Part shown: positions 31,423 through 39,623 of the stretch, piece by piece
How positions within the stretch are numbered: the first letter of the stretch is position 1
Layout: each line of letters starts with the position of its first letter
NCBI GenBank assembly: GCA_029194675.1
Contig: JARFXP010000001.1
Span: 1,761,352 to 1,825,351, forward strand
DNA from: Nitrospira sp.
GTDB lineage: Bacteria > Nitrospirota > Nitrospiria > Nitrospirales > Nitrospiraceae
DNA length: 64,000 bases
Reading direction: 5' to 3'
Position numbers and translations under genes: made by a program
Notes under the pieces: model-generated
The model's database searches: none
The model's input: only the letters and a program-made list of their open reading frames with translations
Told to the model about the DNA's origin: nothing

Positions 31423-32117
31423 ACCGGTGACCGACCGTTGAGAAGCGGAGCAAATCCGGTGATGGAGAAAAACTGGGAGAGCGGAGACGGCGGCAATTGC
31501 GAACTCGACTTGGCGCTGTGGATAAGGTGAGCCACCCCAAATGCTTTCGCGGCCATCAGACATCCTTCATCGTCATCCATGAACAGGGATCGCGACGGAT
31601 CGAAACCCAACAAACGCTGACAGTTGGGCCAATACTCCGGTCGCATCTTGAGATAGCCGACCTCAAAGGCATCCACGATCCGGTTGACGTAGCGATCCAG
31701 ACCGGTCTTGGCGACTTTGACCGACACCCCCGTAGAATGGGCGTTCGTCACGATGGTCACACGCTTCCCGAGCTGCCGAAGATGGCGCAAGAATTCCTCG
31801 GCACCGGGGAGAAAGCCGATCATGTGATCGAGTTCTTTGTGCATCGCCACCACGTCGATGCCGACCCGCTTCGTCCAGTAGTCCAGGTCCGTCCAAGCTA
31901 ATTCGCCTTCGACCGACCGATACATCGCCATCAGGCGATCGCGAGCTTCCTTAAATGGGAGAGCGTGCAACGCCGCATAGCGACGCGGCAGCTCCTCCTC
32001 GAAAAAGAAATTATCGAAATGACGATCGAGCAACGTTCCGTCCATATCGAGCAGCACGTCGTCGATCTGCGCCCAGTTGGGGAAATGCTCGGGGCTGAGT
32101 GCTGAGTTGTGAGTCAT
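31419..32117 (-). CDS. HAD-superfamily hydrolase, YrfG-like nucleotidase
   Basis: Phosphatase of the haloacid dehalogenase fold, 232 residues. Motif I is LLDMDGTLLD, motif II VTIVTNAHST, motif III around VGYLKMRPEYW, and motif IV LFMDDDEGCLMAA. A helical cap follows motif I. The overall pattern resembles the YrfG/YjjG purine or pyrimidine nucleotidases. The first codons (THNSALSPE) are written by a CTCAGCACTCAGC word of the kind found in several gaps here. No ribosome site precedes the ATG, but a TATACT lies 10-15 bp upstream, so a leaderless message is possible. It is divergent from der. Confidence 0.8.
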   Translation of the reverse strand: MTHNSALSPEHFPNWAQIDDVLLDMDGTLLDRHFDNFFFEEELPRRYAALHALPFKEARDRLMAMYRSVEGELAWTDLDYWTKRVGIDVVAMHKELDHMIGFLPGAEEFLRHLRQLGKRVTIVTNAHSTGVSVKVAKTGLDRYVNRIVDAFEVGYLKMRPEYWPNCQRLLGFDPSRSLFMDDDEGCLMAAKAFGVAHLIHSAKSSSQLPPSPLSQFFSITGFAPLLNGRSPV

Positions 32118-32165
32118 GGGGCAAAGTATACCCGAAGGACGCGGGTTGTCTTTGAGAAAAATCCT

Positions 32166-33569
32166 ATGTTACCGTCCGACAAACTTATGCCGCGCGCGAA
32201 ATCCGCTCCCGAACAAGAATCGACACTGCCGTTGCTTTCAACAGAAGGCGGACCACCCCCCCTCGTCGCCATCATCGGCCGACCGAACGTGGGAAAGTCG
32301 ACGCTGTTCAACAAGATCTTGGGCGCGAAGATCGCCATTGTGGACGATGTCCCCGGTGTGACCCGCGACCGTAACTATGCCGATGCCACCTACCGCAATC
32401 GAACGTTTCGGCTGGTCGATACGGGGGGACTAGATCTGTCTGCCTCCGACAGCATGTTGTCCTTGATTCGACGACAGTCGGAACTGGCGATTGCTGAAGC
32501 GGATATCCTCATCGTGCTCTTGGACGGTCGCTCAGGATTGACCCCGCCGGATCACGAAGTCGTGCGGCTGCTGCGCGGGGTGACGAAACCCCTGTTCTAT
32601 GCGATCAACAAGATCGACACGCCCAAGTCCGAGCCCTTACTGGCCGACTTCTACCGATTGGGCACCGACCAGCTCTACCCTGTGTCCGCCGAGCATGGCC
32701 TCGGTGTCGCCGAGCTGTTGGACGCCATTTATCCGCTCCTTCCGTCTGTTGCCGAGTCCGACGAGCTGCAGCAACTCCCTCGCGTTGCCGTGGTGGGACG
32801 TCCGAATGTCGGCAAATCCACGCTCGTGAACACCCTGCTTGGAGAGGAACGGGTCGTGGTCAGCGATATTCCGGGGACGACACGTGATCCGATCGACTCA
32901 CTGGTCACGCACCACGATCAACGCTATGTCTTCACCGACACGGCGGGCATCAGACGGCGAGGCAAGGTCGACCGCGGGGTGGAAGGCTATAGCGTCCTAC
33001 GATCACTCCGTGCCATCGGTCGGTCCGACATCGCGATCCTCATACTCGATGGTCTGGAAGGAGTCACGGAACAAGACACCAAGATCGCCGGAGCTATCCT
33101 AAAGCAAGGGCGTGCCTGCATTCTGTTGATCAATAAGTGGGATTTGCGGGCAGGAGATCCAGAGGCGCGCCAAGCGTATGAACTCGAACTTCACCGACGA
33201 TTTCCCTTTCTGACCTGGGCTCCGATCTTGTATGGATCAGCCCTGAAACCAGAATCTGTCCAGCGTCTCTTCCCACTCCTCAAGGACGTGCATCGCATGT
33301 TCACCAAGCGTGTCCCCACCGGCGCGCTGAATGCCTGGCTGCAGAAGATTTTAGTCAGCCATCCGTTGCCGGTTCGCAAGCACAAGCCGTCAGCTGTGAC
33401 GAAATCCGCCTATATCACGCAGGTGGCCACCAAACCGCCGGTCTTTGCGTTGTTTGTCGGCCATCCGGAAGACCTCACGCCTTCCTATCTGAAATATTTG
33501 GAGAATCAATTGCGCGAGACATACCAATTTACCGGCACCCCACTCCGCCTCATGGTCAGAAAGAAGTAA
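32166..33569 (+). CDS. der: ribosome biogenesis GTPase Der (EngA)
   Basis: Essential double-GTPase for 50S maturation. Two tandem G domains are visible: GRPNVGKSTLFNKILG with DTGGLDLSASD and NKID, then GRPNVGKSTLVNTLLGEERVVVSDIPGTTRDPIDS with DTAGIRRRGKV and NKWDL. A KH-like C-terminal domain ends TGTPLRLMVRKK. From the ATG at 32166 the protein has 467 residues; the frame is open to 32109, but that would overlap the divergent HAD gene. The first ~30 residues before the first G domain are longer than in most Der proteins. Confidence 0.95.
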   Translation: MLPSDKLMPRAKSAPEQESTLPLLSTEGGPPPLVAIIGRPNVGKSTLFNKILGAKIAIVDDVPGVTRDRNYADATYRNRTFRLVDTGGLDLSASDSMLSLIRRQSELAIAEADILIVLLDGRSGLTPPDHEVVRLLRGVTKPLFYAINKIDTPKSEPLLADFYRLGTDQLYPVSAEHGLGVAELLDAIYPLLPSVAESDELQQLPRVAVVGRPNVGKSTLVNTLLGEERVVVSDIPGTTRDPIDSLVTHHDQRYVFTDTAGIRRRGKVDRGVEGYSVLRSLRAIGRSDIAILILDGLEGVTEQDTKIAGAILKQGRACILLINKWDLRAGDPEARQAYELELHRRFPFLTWAPILYGSALKPESVQRLFPLLKDVHRMFTKRVPTGALNAWLQKILVSHPLPVRKHKPSAVTKSAYITQVATKPPVFALFVGHPEDLTPSYLKYLENQLRETYQFTGTPLRLMVRKK

Positions 33570-33922
33570 ACATTCTCTTTGAAATTTCCTGTCTTTCCCG
33601 CGTAGTCCTCTTTTGTCTTCCGACGGCGCACGATTCGTCCGTGCAAGAACCGACCGTTTTGTACGCCAATGGTCTCGACCGTGTTACCGTGCCCGTGGAG
33701 GAGAGCGGGCGGTGGTCGCTGGAGTCCACACTGCGATTCCGTGGCCGACCGAAAAAAACCTGATAAGAATGGTTCCTGACACCTTTTATTTTCCGCAACA
33801 TATTCATTCGTTAAGAAAAGACTCCCTTTTCTTCGACCCCTTGGACAAGAGTGGTCTCGACCCCTTTGTTTCAACCCTACCCAAATATTGCATCATAGAT
33901 ACAAGTCTCTCGATCATCCTCA
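33570..33922. other. 353-bp gap with a coding relic and one arm of an inverted repeat
   Basis: On the plus strand 33640-33765 reads VQEPTVLYANGLDRVTVPVEE then SGRWSLESTLRFRGRPKKT and a stop, with no start or ribosome site. It looks like the C-terminal tail of a lost protein that I cannot name. It is followed by AATGGTTCCTGACACCTTT (33768-33786), which is repeated in reverse beyond the next gene. Confidence 0.4.
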
Positions 33923-34289
33923 CTACTTTTCATTCTTATAGAACGATTGCTTCGAGACGCCTGTAGGCGTGATTCTTGTCATGGTCACTTTCTTCACCAC
34001 CCTTTTTGATTTCCCTTTTGCTGGCTTTGTTTCAGATTGAGTCATCTTCAACTCAGCTTTCGTGAGTTGAATCTGGTACTCCAACATCGCTTTTCCGGAT
34101 TCCAGATCGCTCACAAATTTACCGTCCTTCGCTTTGAGTCTCATGGGTTGCTCTCCTCTATTTAGTGCATGGGTTCATCGAATTGGAAACGAAATGATAA
34201 TCCCGTTCATCATATCATAGAGCTTATAGTCACACTTTTTGCTGAGAGGATGACTGCTTATGCAAGAGAGAAAGGTGTCAGGAACCATT
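33768..34289. repeat. 19-bp perfect inverted repeat bracketing a small gene
   Basis: AATGGTTCCTGACACCTTT at 33768-33786 is matched by its exact reverse complement at 34271-34289, 484 bp apart, with one small gene between them. The GGTGTCAGGAACC core is reminiscent of REP-type sequences linked to Y1 (RAYT) transposases, but no transposase is present. A non-autonomous element or BIME-like pair is possible. Confidence 0.55.
33923..34144 (-). CDS. small basic hypothetical protein
   Basis: A 73-residue lysine-rich protein, MRLKAKDGKFVSDLESGKAM at the start and SKQSFYKNEK at the end, with a basic middle (KPAKGKSKRVVKKV). A GAGGAG ribosome site 8 bases before the ATG makes translation likely. I recognise no domain. 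The basic composition would suit a nucleic-acid binder, but that is speculation. It lies inside the 19-bp inverted repeat. Confidence 0.6.
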   Translation of the reverse strand: MRLKAKDGKFVSDLESGKAMLEYQIQLTKAELKMTQSETKPAKGKSKRVVKKVTMTRITPTGVSKQSFYKNEK

Positions 34290-34395
34290 GCCTTGATGGA
34301 CTAGGTGTACGCAAATGAGCCGTCCGCTTCGCGTCGCTCTGGGCGGATCTTTGCCTGGTCACCACTAAATCCGGCCCAGCTCATGAACAGCAATG

Positions 34396-35121
34396 TCATG
34401 ACTCTTCATTCTCCTCGTCGTACCACTTCTCGCGATAGATCGGGCAAAGACTTTTCGAGCGGAGAAAGTCGGTCACGTCCTTAATCATGCCGCCATTTCC
34501 GCAGAGATACACGGCGAGGGTGTCCACCGTCTTGACACGCTCCTGCACCAGAGCGGTGACGCGACCGGTTGGACCGGTCCATCCCGGATCCGGACGAGAC
34601 AATGTGATGGTACTGTGAAACATGGGATGTCGGGTCGCCAGTTCGTGCAGCTCCTCCTGATAGTACAGATCCCGCTGGGCTCGGAGACCCCATAGCAAGG
34701 TCACGACCTGCTGGGTGGCTTTGGGTAACAGGGTATGGAGCATAGACCGGATCGGGGCAATCCCCGTGCCGGTCGCGACAAACAGGAGATTGCGTGGTGT
34801 ATCGTCGCGCAGACGGAAACTTCCCGCTGGCCCTTTGAAATGGACCTGATCGCCGGGTTTGAGACCAAAGAGAAATGTCGACCCTGGACCGTGGTCCACA
34901 CGGTTGAAGACCAATGTAAGGATGCTCCGTTGACTGGGCGGTGAGGCAATCGAATAGGCACGTGTCATCGGATGCGGCTTCCCTTCAACGGGAATCTCAA
35001 AGGAAATGAATTGCCCCGGTCGGAAGTCCAGTGTTGCAGGCAAGATCAATCGCAAGTCGATCTCACGGACATCGTGTGTGAGATCATGGGCTCGGACGAC
35101 CTCGGCGGCATTCGTCTGCAT
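34396..35121 (-). CDS. ferredoxin/flavodoxin-NAD(P)+ reductase-type flavoprotein
   Basis: FAD-dependent oxidoreductase of the FNR fold, 241 residues. A beta-barrel FAD domain has RAYSIASPPSQ (FAD pyrophosphate and isoalloxazine contact), and the NAD(P) domain has FVATGTGIAPIRSML and YLCGNGGMIKDVTDFL. It ends with a short acidic tail. I chose the ATG at 35121 because AGGAGG lies 8 bases upstream; the open frame to 35229 is not needed. No iron-sulfur domain is fused, so it needs a separate partner. The partner, and NADH or NADPH preference, cannot be told from this view. Confidence 0.85.
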   Translation of the reverse strand: MQTNAAEVVRAHDLTHDVREIDLRLILPATLDFRPGQFISFEIPVEGKPHPMTRAYSIASPPSQRSILTLVFNRVDHGPGSTFLFGLKPGDQVHFKGPAGSFRLRDDTPRNLLFVATGTGIAPIRSMLHTLLPKATQQVVTLLWGLRAQRDLYYQEELHELATRHPMFHSTITLSRPDPGWTGPTGRVTALVQERVKTVDTLAVYLCGNGGMIKDVTDFLRSKSLCPIYREKWYDEENEES

Positions 35122-35294
35122 CCTTGAGTCCTCCTCTCCATTCGGACATAATCCGCTGCGGACTCTCGATATTTTATCTGAGCCTTTGAACCCGAAAATA
35201 GACAGACGAGGGACTGGCCGGATTTCCAATAATCCCCGTGACTGGAAATAGACCGATTAAGATGCAAACTATGGGAAGAGACCCGACGGTTCTG

Positions 35295-35522
35295 CACGCG
35301 AGCCCGCGAACCGGGACGCAAACGCTCCCGTCAATGCCACTGTGACCGTCCTCTTCTCCGAGCCGGTGGCGTTCACCTCGATCACCCAGCAGACGGTGGT
35401 GCTCTCGACCGGCGGAGTACCGGTGAACACGCCGTTCACGCTGGAACGGAATAACACCGTCCTGCGGATCAAGCCCGCGAATCTTTTGCCGCTGCTGGTG
35501 CAAGCGTTGGAAATAGACCGAC
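35295..35522 (+). pseudogene. relic of an Ig-like (Big_5-type) domain
   Basis: The plus strand reads NAPVNATVTVLFSEPVAFTS then ITQQTVVLSTGGVPVN and LERNNTVLRIKPANLLPL, the pattern of bacterial Ig-like domains found in large surface proteins. There is no start codon, ribosome site or signal peptide. The piece is flanked by a 14-bp direct repeat, TGGAAATAGACCGA, at 35243-35256 and 35509-35522. It is best read as a fragment of a lost gene. The surrounding 35122-35294 and 35523-35709 hold nothing else I can support. Confidence 0.55.
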
Positions 35523-35709
35523 AACCACGATCTGGTCTCTATCGCGCAACCCCCGCTTTGGAGTTGACTCCGTCCCGAGCTCATGTTATTCGCATAGACG
35601 ATCAGCGACGTGAGATTGATCTTGACACCATGATTTCGAAGCTCGAAAGGGTTTCCGTTTAGACAGAACAACAGATTCACCACCTCCATACTGAACACAT
35701 TCGCCTCCT

Positions 35710-36975
35710 ATGGACCGGTTTTCATACACCAGACGGTTATTGCATGCGTTGCTTCTCCTGGGAACAGTCAATGCTGGGTGCGCCACAGCAAGTCTCGCGG
35801 ACGGAGAGAAGACCCAGACACCGCCCTCCGATCCTACTCCCTTGGAAACTCAGCTCGATACCTCTACAGCTACGCAGCCCCAGACTAATCAGACTGCGCC
35901 CAATCAACCCGAGGCCGAGGAGGTTGCACCTGCCCCCCCTAAGAATGAGAGTCCTGCAGCTGTAGAGCCTCAGACCAGCGAGACTCCGCCTCCTCAGTCT
36001 CCTGACACTCCTCCGGTCGGCCAGCCACAGGCCGACAATCCGCCAGCCATCCAGCCACAGACCGACAACCCTCCGGCCGCTCAGCCACAAACAGACAATC
36101 CGCCGACTGCTCAACAGGAACCTAGTCCTCCGGCGCCCGTTCTCACTGAAGCGAACCCTTCCATCGTGCTGACAGGTCGAGTCTGGCGAGCCAAGCCTGG
36201 CATCGTCTTTCTGAAAACACCGATCGGGCTTATGTCGCTCAGTTCAAAGACCACGCTCAAAACACTCCCCGCCTCTCAAGAAGTATTCTTTTGGATCCAC
36301 GAAGACCATGTCGGCGTTGATATTGTCAAGCGAACCGATGGAGCACTCGTCCACCGCTATCTGACCGGACCGTTCAAGCGAGACCACGAGGACGGCACCC
36401 AGTTGATGAGCTGGACACCGGAAGGCGAGAAGGCATTCCACATGGGCGCATATGAACGGGCGCTCGGTTCCCGCAAGGACGGCCAGTCAGTGACGGTCGA
36501 AGTTGACGGCACGGACACCGTCATCGGCGTGCACGACCTCCAGTTCGACCTTCAGATCGGTCAAGTGGCTACCAATGGATCCAAGGCGCACGTGTTGCTG
36601 ACCGGAACCATCTCAAAACTGAAGTCCAATTTCATTTTCTTTCGGACTCCCATCGGCATTGTCAACGTCAACGCCAAGATAGGGATCAAAAATGCCAAGG
36701 TCGGGCAGATCTTGACCTTGCGTATGCATGACCACCACCTCGTGGCGGACCTCTCCGCTTCCACGGATTCTGCACCGATCCGGCGGTTCATCACAGGTCC
36801 GTTGGAATTTGCCGATCCGGATCGATCCAGTGTCAGGCTTTGGACCCCTGAGGGTGAACAGACTTACCCGGCAGATTTTGCCAAATCTTCTCTGAGTGGG
36901 ACAAGAGAAGGGACCCCTATTACGGTGGAGCTCGATGGGCAGGGCGACGTCGTCGAATTCCATCGGATGAAGTAA
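35710..36975 (+). CDS. proline-rich lipoprotein with a duplicated C-terminal domain
   Basis: A 421-residue protein with no name I can give. An N-terminal signal (RRLLHALLLLGTVNAGC) ends in a probable lipobox Cys at residue 24. Residues 30-150 are a low-complexity Pro/Gln/Thr linker with repeats of QPQTDNPPA. Two homologous domains of about 125 residues follow. Shared landmarks are FLKTPIG / FFRTPIG, HRYLTGPFK / RRFITGPLE, SWTPEGEKAF / LWTPEGEQTY and SVTVEVDGTDTV / PITVELDGQGDV. This layout suits an envelope-tethered protein whose pair of beta-rich domains is held away from the membrane. Confidence 0.72.
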   Translation: MDRFSYTRRLLHALLLLGTVNAGCATASLADGEKTQTPPSDPTPLETQLDTSTATQPQTNQTAPNQPEAEEVAPAPPKNESPAAVEPQTSETPPPQSPDTPPVGQPQADNPPAIQPQTDNPPAAQPQTDNPPTAQQEPSPPAPVLTEANPSIVLTGRVWRAKPGIVFLKTPIGLMSLSSKTTLKTLPASQEVFFWIHEDHVGVDIVKRTDGALVHRYLTGPFKRDHEDGTQLMSWTPEGEKAFHMGAYERALGSRKDGQSVTVEVDGTDTVIGVHDLQFDLQIGQVATNGSKAHVLLTGTISKLKSNFIFFRTPIGIVNVNAKIGIKNAKVGQILTLRMHDHHLVADLSASTDSAPIRRFITGPLEFADPDRSSVRLWTPEGEQTYPADFAKSSLSGTREGTPITVELDGQGDVVEFHRMK

Positions 36976-36998
36976 TTTCAGTACCTCCCGCCTTCATC

Positions 36999-37638
36999 TG
37001 TAATCCCAACAGGATAATGTCCGCTTGGCCAAGATAGAAATGTCCTCTTCGTTGCTAGACGGGCCGCTCTCACAAGGAGGGCGGGATGGTCGGAGAGGAC
37101 AGGGTACTCATGAGTGGGAAGGAACTGCGGCTGGCAGGCGTCACGACCCTGGAGGACGCGAATCGGTTTCTGGAGGCGTATCTGCCCCGCTACAACCGGC
37201 AGCTTGTCGTCCCTCCGGGGCAGACTGCCGACCTGCATCGGCCACTGCCACTGGTTCGGGAGTTGGAGAGAAGCGTGTGCCTCAAGACCACTCGATGTCT
37301 GCGGAAGGACTTCACCATTGCGCACAAGGGGCGGCTCTATACAGATTCACGACACGATTCGGGCCATGCACGTGCAGGGGAAGAACAGCTTGATGGCATC
37401 CTGCAGCTCACGCACCAGGGGCGGGCGCTCGGCTTCCACGCGATCGCGGTGCGGCCCGCAGTCCCCGCCGTGACGGTCAAGGCGGGTCAGCGACCTCGGC
37501 GCCCGATCGTGCCGAAGCCGGACCATCCGTGGCGGAAGCGGCTGCTACAGAAACGGGGCGTACACCCGGCAGCAGCCGGACCAGAAACCGGACATTCCTA
37601 CTTTGGGAAGAAGCGGACATTTCTATTTGGGCTTGACA
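36999..37638 (+). mobile_element. internally deleted ISNCY-like element (non-autonomous)
   Basis: Both ends resemble those of the intact element at 37655-39069: TGTAATCCCAA at the left and TTGGGCTTGACA at the right. The coding part joins codons for MVGEDRVLMSGKELR directly to LAGVTTLEDANRFLEAYLPR, removing about 250 residues that hold all three catalytic acidic residues. Near GRLYT two compensating frame changes disturb a further 20 or so codons. It cannot encode its own transposase, but it could be mobilised by the neighbour. Confidence 0.8.
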
Positions 37639-37654
37639 GACTCAATTCGCAGAA
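37639..37654. repeat. 16-bp direct repeat flanking the intact IS (left copy)
   Basis: GACTCAATTCGCAGAA at 37639-37654 is repeated at 39070-39085, immediately beyond the right end of the intact element. It is either the target duplication of that element or the trace of a tandem duplication, because the left copy also directly abuts the right end of the deleted element. Confidence 0.7.
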
Positions 37655-39069
37655 TGTAATCCCAAAATGATAATGTCCGGTTTCACCAAAGTAGAAATGT
37701 CCTCTTCGTTGATAGACTGCCCGTTCTTCAAAGGAGGACGGGATGGTGGGAGAGGACAGGGTGATGATGAGTGCCAAGGAGTTGCGGCGGATCCATGTGA
37801 TTCGCCAGGTGCGGGACAAGCGGATCACACAACAGGAGGCGGGCACCATGTTGCGGCTGACGGAGCGTCAGATCCGGCGCCTTCTTGGGCGGGTAAAGGA
37901 GGAGGGCGACCAGGGACGTGTCCATCGGGGACGGGGGAAGCCGTCGAATCGGCGCATCGCGGAGCCGGTCAAGGCGAAGATGCTGCGGCTGTATGAGACA
38001 CGCTATGGAGACTTTGGGCCGACGTTGGCGGCGGAGAAGTTGACGGAGCGGCACCGACTCGAGGTCAGCGACGAGACTCTGCGGCGCTGGTTGCGGGAGC
38101 GGGGGATTGATCATTTCGCACGCCGGAAGCGACCGCATCGCGCGTGGCGTGCGCGCAAGGCGCATGTCGGGGAACTGGTGCAACTGGATGGGTCCCATCA
38201 TGATTGGTTGGAGGGGCGCGGCCCGTGGGGTGTCCTGATGGCCTACATCGACGATGCGAGCAGTCGCGTCTTTGCTCGGTTCTATGAGTACGAGGGCACG
38301 ATCCCGGCGATGGACAGCTTCCAGCGCTACATTCGGCACCAGGGGATTCCGCTGGCCATCTATGCGGACAAGCATACGACCTACCAGTCGCCAGCTGAGC
38401 CCACGGTGGCGGAGCAGCTGGCCGGGGAGGCACCCCAGAGTCAGTTCGGACGGGCACTGGATGAGCTGGGGGTTGAGCTGATCGCGGCGCACTCCCCACA
38501 GGCCAAGGGGCGGGTGGAGCGGCTGTTTAAGACGTTCCAGGATCGACTGGTCAAGGAGTTGCGCCTCGCACGGATTGGGACCTTCGAGGCGGCGAACCGA
38601 TTCCTGGAGGGCTATCTGCCGGTCTACAACCGCCGGTTCGCGGTGCGGCCGGCGCACGCAGTCAATCTGCATCGGCCGAAGCCGACGGCCCAGGTGCTGG
38701 AGCGAAGCCTGTGTATCAAGACATCCCGGTGTCTGCGGAAGGACTTCACCATTGCTCATGAAGGGCGGCTCTATCAGGTTCACGACAATCTCCGCGCCAC
38801 TCGTGTGGTGGTCGAAGAACATGTGGATGGGACGATGCGGCTCACGCACCACGGACGGGCGCTCGCCTTTCACGCGATCGCGGCGCGACCTGTGTCGGCG
38901 GCAGCGGTCACGGCGGTGTCCCGATCGCAGCGCCCGATCAAACCGCCGGCGGATCATCCATGGCGCAAGCGATGGCGGCAGGAACGAGGACACCACCCGG
39001 CGGCGGCCGGAACATAAACCGGACATTTCTACTTTGGGAGAAAGCGGACATTTCTATTTGGGCTTGACA
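37655..39069 (+). mobile_element. intact ISNCY-like insertion sequence, about 1.4 kb
   Basis: The ends are imperfect inverted repeats starting TGTAATCCCAAAATG and ending CTATTTGGGCTTGACA. A second inverted motif (GGACATTTCTACTTTGG) lies just inside each end. One transposase gene fills the element. A 16-bp direct repeat flanks it. The right terminus ends in TTGACA, a perfect -35 hexamer facing outward toward rplI. Confidence 0.85.
37743..39017 (+). CDS. ISNCY-family (IS1202-like) DDE transposase
   Basis: A 424-residue transposase that moves the enclosing element. The N-terminal 100 residues hold helix-turn-helix DNA-binding regions (TQQEAGTMLRLTERQIRRLL). The catalytic core has an Asp in LVQLDGSHHDW, an Asp in IYADKHTTY and a Glu in KGRVERLFKTFQDRLVKEL, so the DDE triad appears complete. 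A C-terminal beta domain includes LHRPKPTAQVLERSLCIK. AAAGGAGG precedes the ATG. No frameshift or stop was seen, so it looks functional. Confidence 0.88.
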   Translation: MVGEDRVMMSAKELRRIHVIRQVRDKRITQQEAGTMLRLTERQIRRLLGRVKEEGDQGRVHRGRGKPSNRRIAEPVKAKMLRLYETRYGDFGPTLAAEKLTERHRLEVSDETLRRWLRERGIDHFARRKRPHRAWRARKAHVGELVQLDGSHHDWLEGRGPWGVLMAYIDDASSRVFARFYEYEGTIPAMDSFQRYIRHQGIPLAIYADKHTTYQSPAEPTVAEQLAGEAPQSQFGRALDELGVELIAAHSPQAKGRVERLFKTFQDRLVKELRLARIGTFEAANRFLEGYLPVYNRRFAVRPAHAVNLHRPKPTAQVLERSLCIKTSRCLRKDFTIAHEGRLYQVHDNLRATRVVVEEHVDGTMRLTHHGRALAFHAIAARPVSAAAVTAVSRSQRPIKPPADHPWRKRWRQERGHHPAAAGT

Positions 39070-39085
39070 GACTCAATTCGCAGAA

Positions 39086-39114
39086 TTGACATTTTGCAGC
39101 CGGATCAGTATCCT
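39086..39114 (+). promoter_or_regulatory. candidate sigma70 promoter for rplI
   Basis: TTGACA (39086-39091) and TATCCT (39109-39114) are exactly 17 bp apart and end 31 bp before the rplI ATG. The site lies directly beyond the right copy of the 16-bp repeat, so the insertion sequence landed just upstream of the promoter without destroying it. Confidence 0.6.
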
Positions 39115-39145
39115 CTACCACTTTATTATGTGAAGGAGTAGGGGC

Positions 39146-39613
39146 ATGAAAGTCATTCTTCAAGAAACCCTGGAAGGGGTGGGGCATCTGGGCGATCTCA
39201 TCAACGTCGCCGATGGATTTGCGAGGAACTATCTCTTGCCACGTCGCAAGGCCGTCGAAGCCGATGGTCGAAGCATCAAGGCCGTTGAACATGCCAAACG
39301 AGTGGCTACCGAGAAGGCCAAGAAGGAAAAGCTGGAAATCGAATCCTACGCCAAGAAGGTGTCGGCGATCGCCCTGACGATCGAAGCGCAGGTCGGGAAA
39401 GACGATAAGATGTTTGGTTCCGTCACCGCCAAAGACATCGCGGAGGGATTGGCCGCGCAAGGTGTCACGGTGGATCGGCGAAAAATCCAATTGGCGCAAC
39501 CGATCAAGGAACTCGGTTCGGTGACGGTCCCCATCAAGATGCCTAGGGATGTGGTGGCGACTGTGACCGTCCATGTGGTGAAGAAGCAAGAGCCGGAAGA
39601 GCCTTCAGCGTAG
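39146..39613 (+). CDS. rplI: 50S ribosomal protein L9
   Basis: Ribosomal protein bound near the L1 stalk base. The 155-residue product has the N-terminal rRNA-binding domain ([35 protein letters not shown]), a long connecting helix ([19 protein letters not shown]) and the C-terminal domain. AAGGAG precedes the ATG. Its usual partners rpsF and rpsR are not adjacent, and an insertion sequence lies where they might be. glyA follows within 10 bp. Confidence 0.95.
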   Translation: MKVILQETLEGVGHLGDLINVADGFARNYLLPRRKAVEADGRSIKAVEHAKRVATEKAKKEKLEIESYAKKVSAIALTIEAQVGKDDKMFGSVTAKDIAEGLAAQGVTVDRRKIQLAQPIKELGSVTVPIKMPRDVVATVTVHVVKKQEPEEPSA

Positions 39614-39623
39614 GAATGTGAAT

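Noticed and set aside
37728..39026. 432-codon open frame opposite the ISNCY-like transposase
   Set aside because: It mirrors the transposase almost exactly, and the plus-strand frame has the DDE residues, a ribosome site and correct length.
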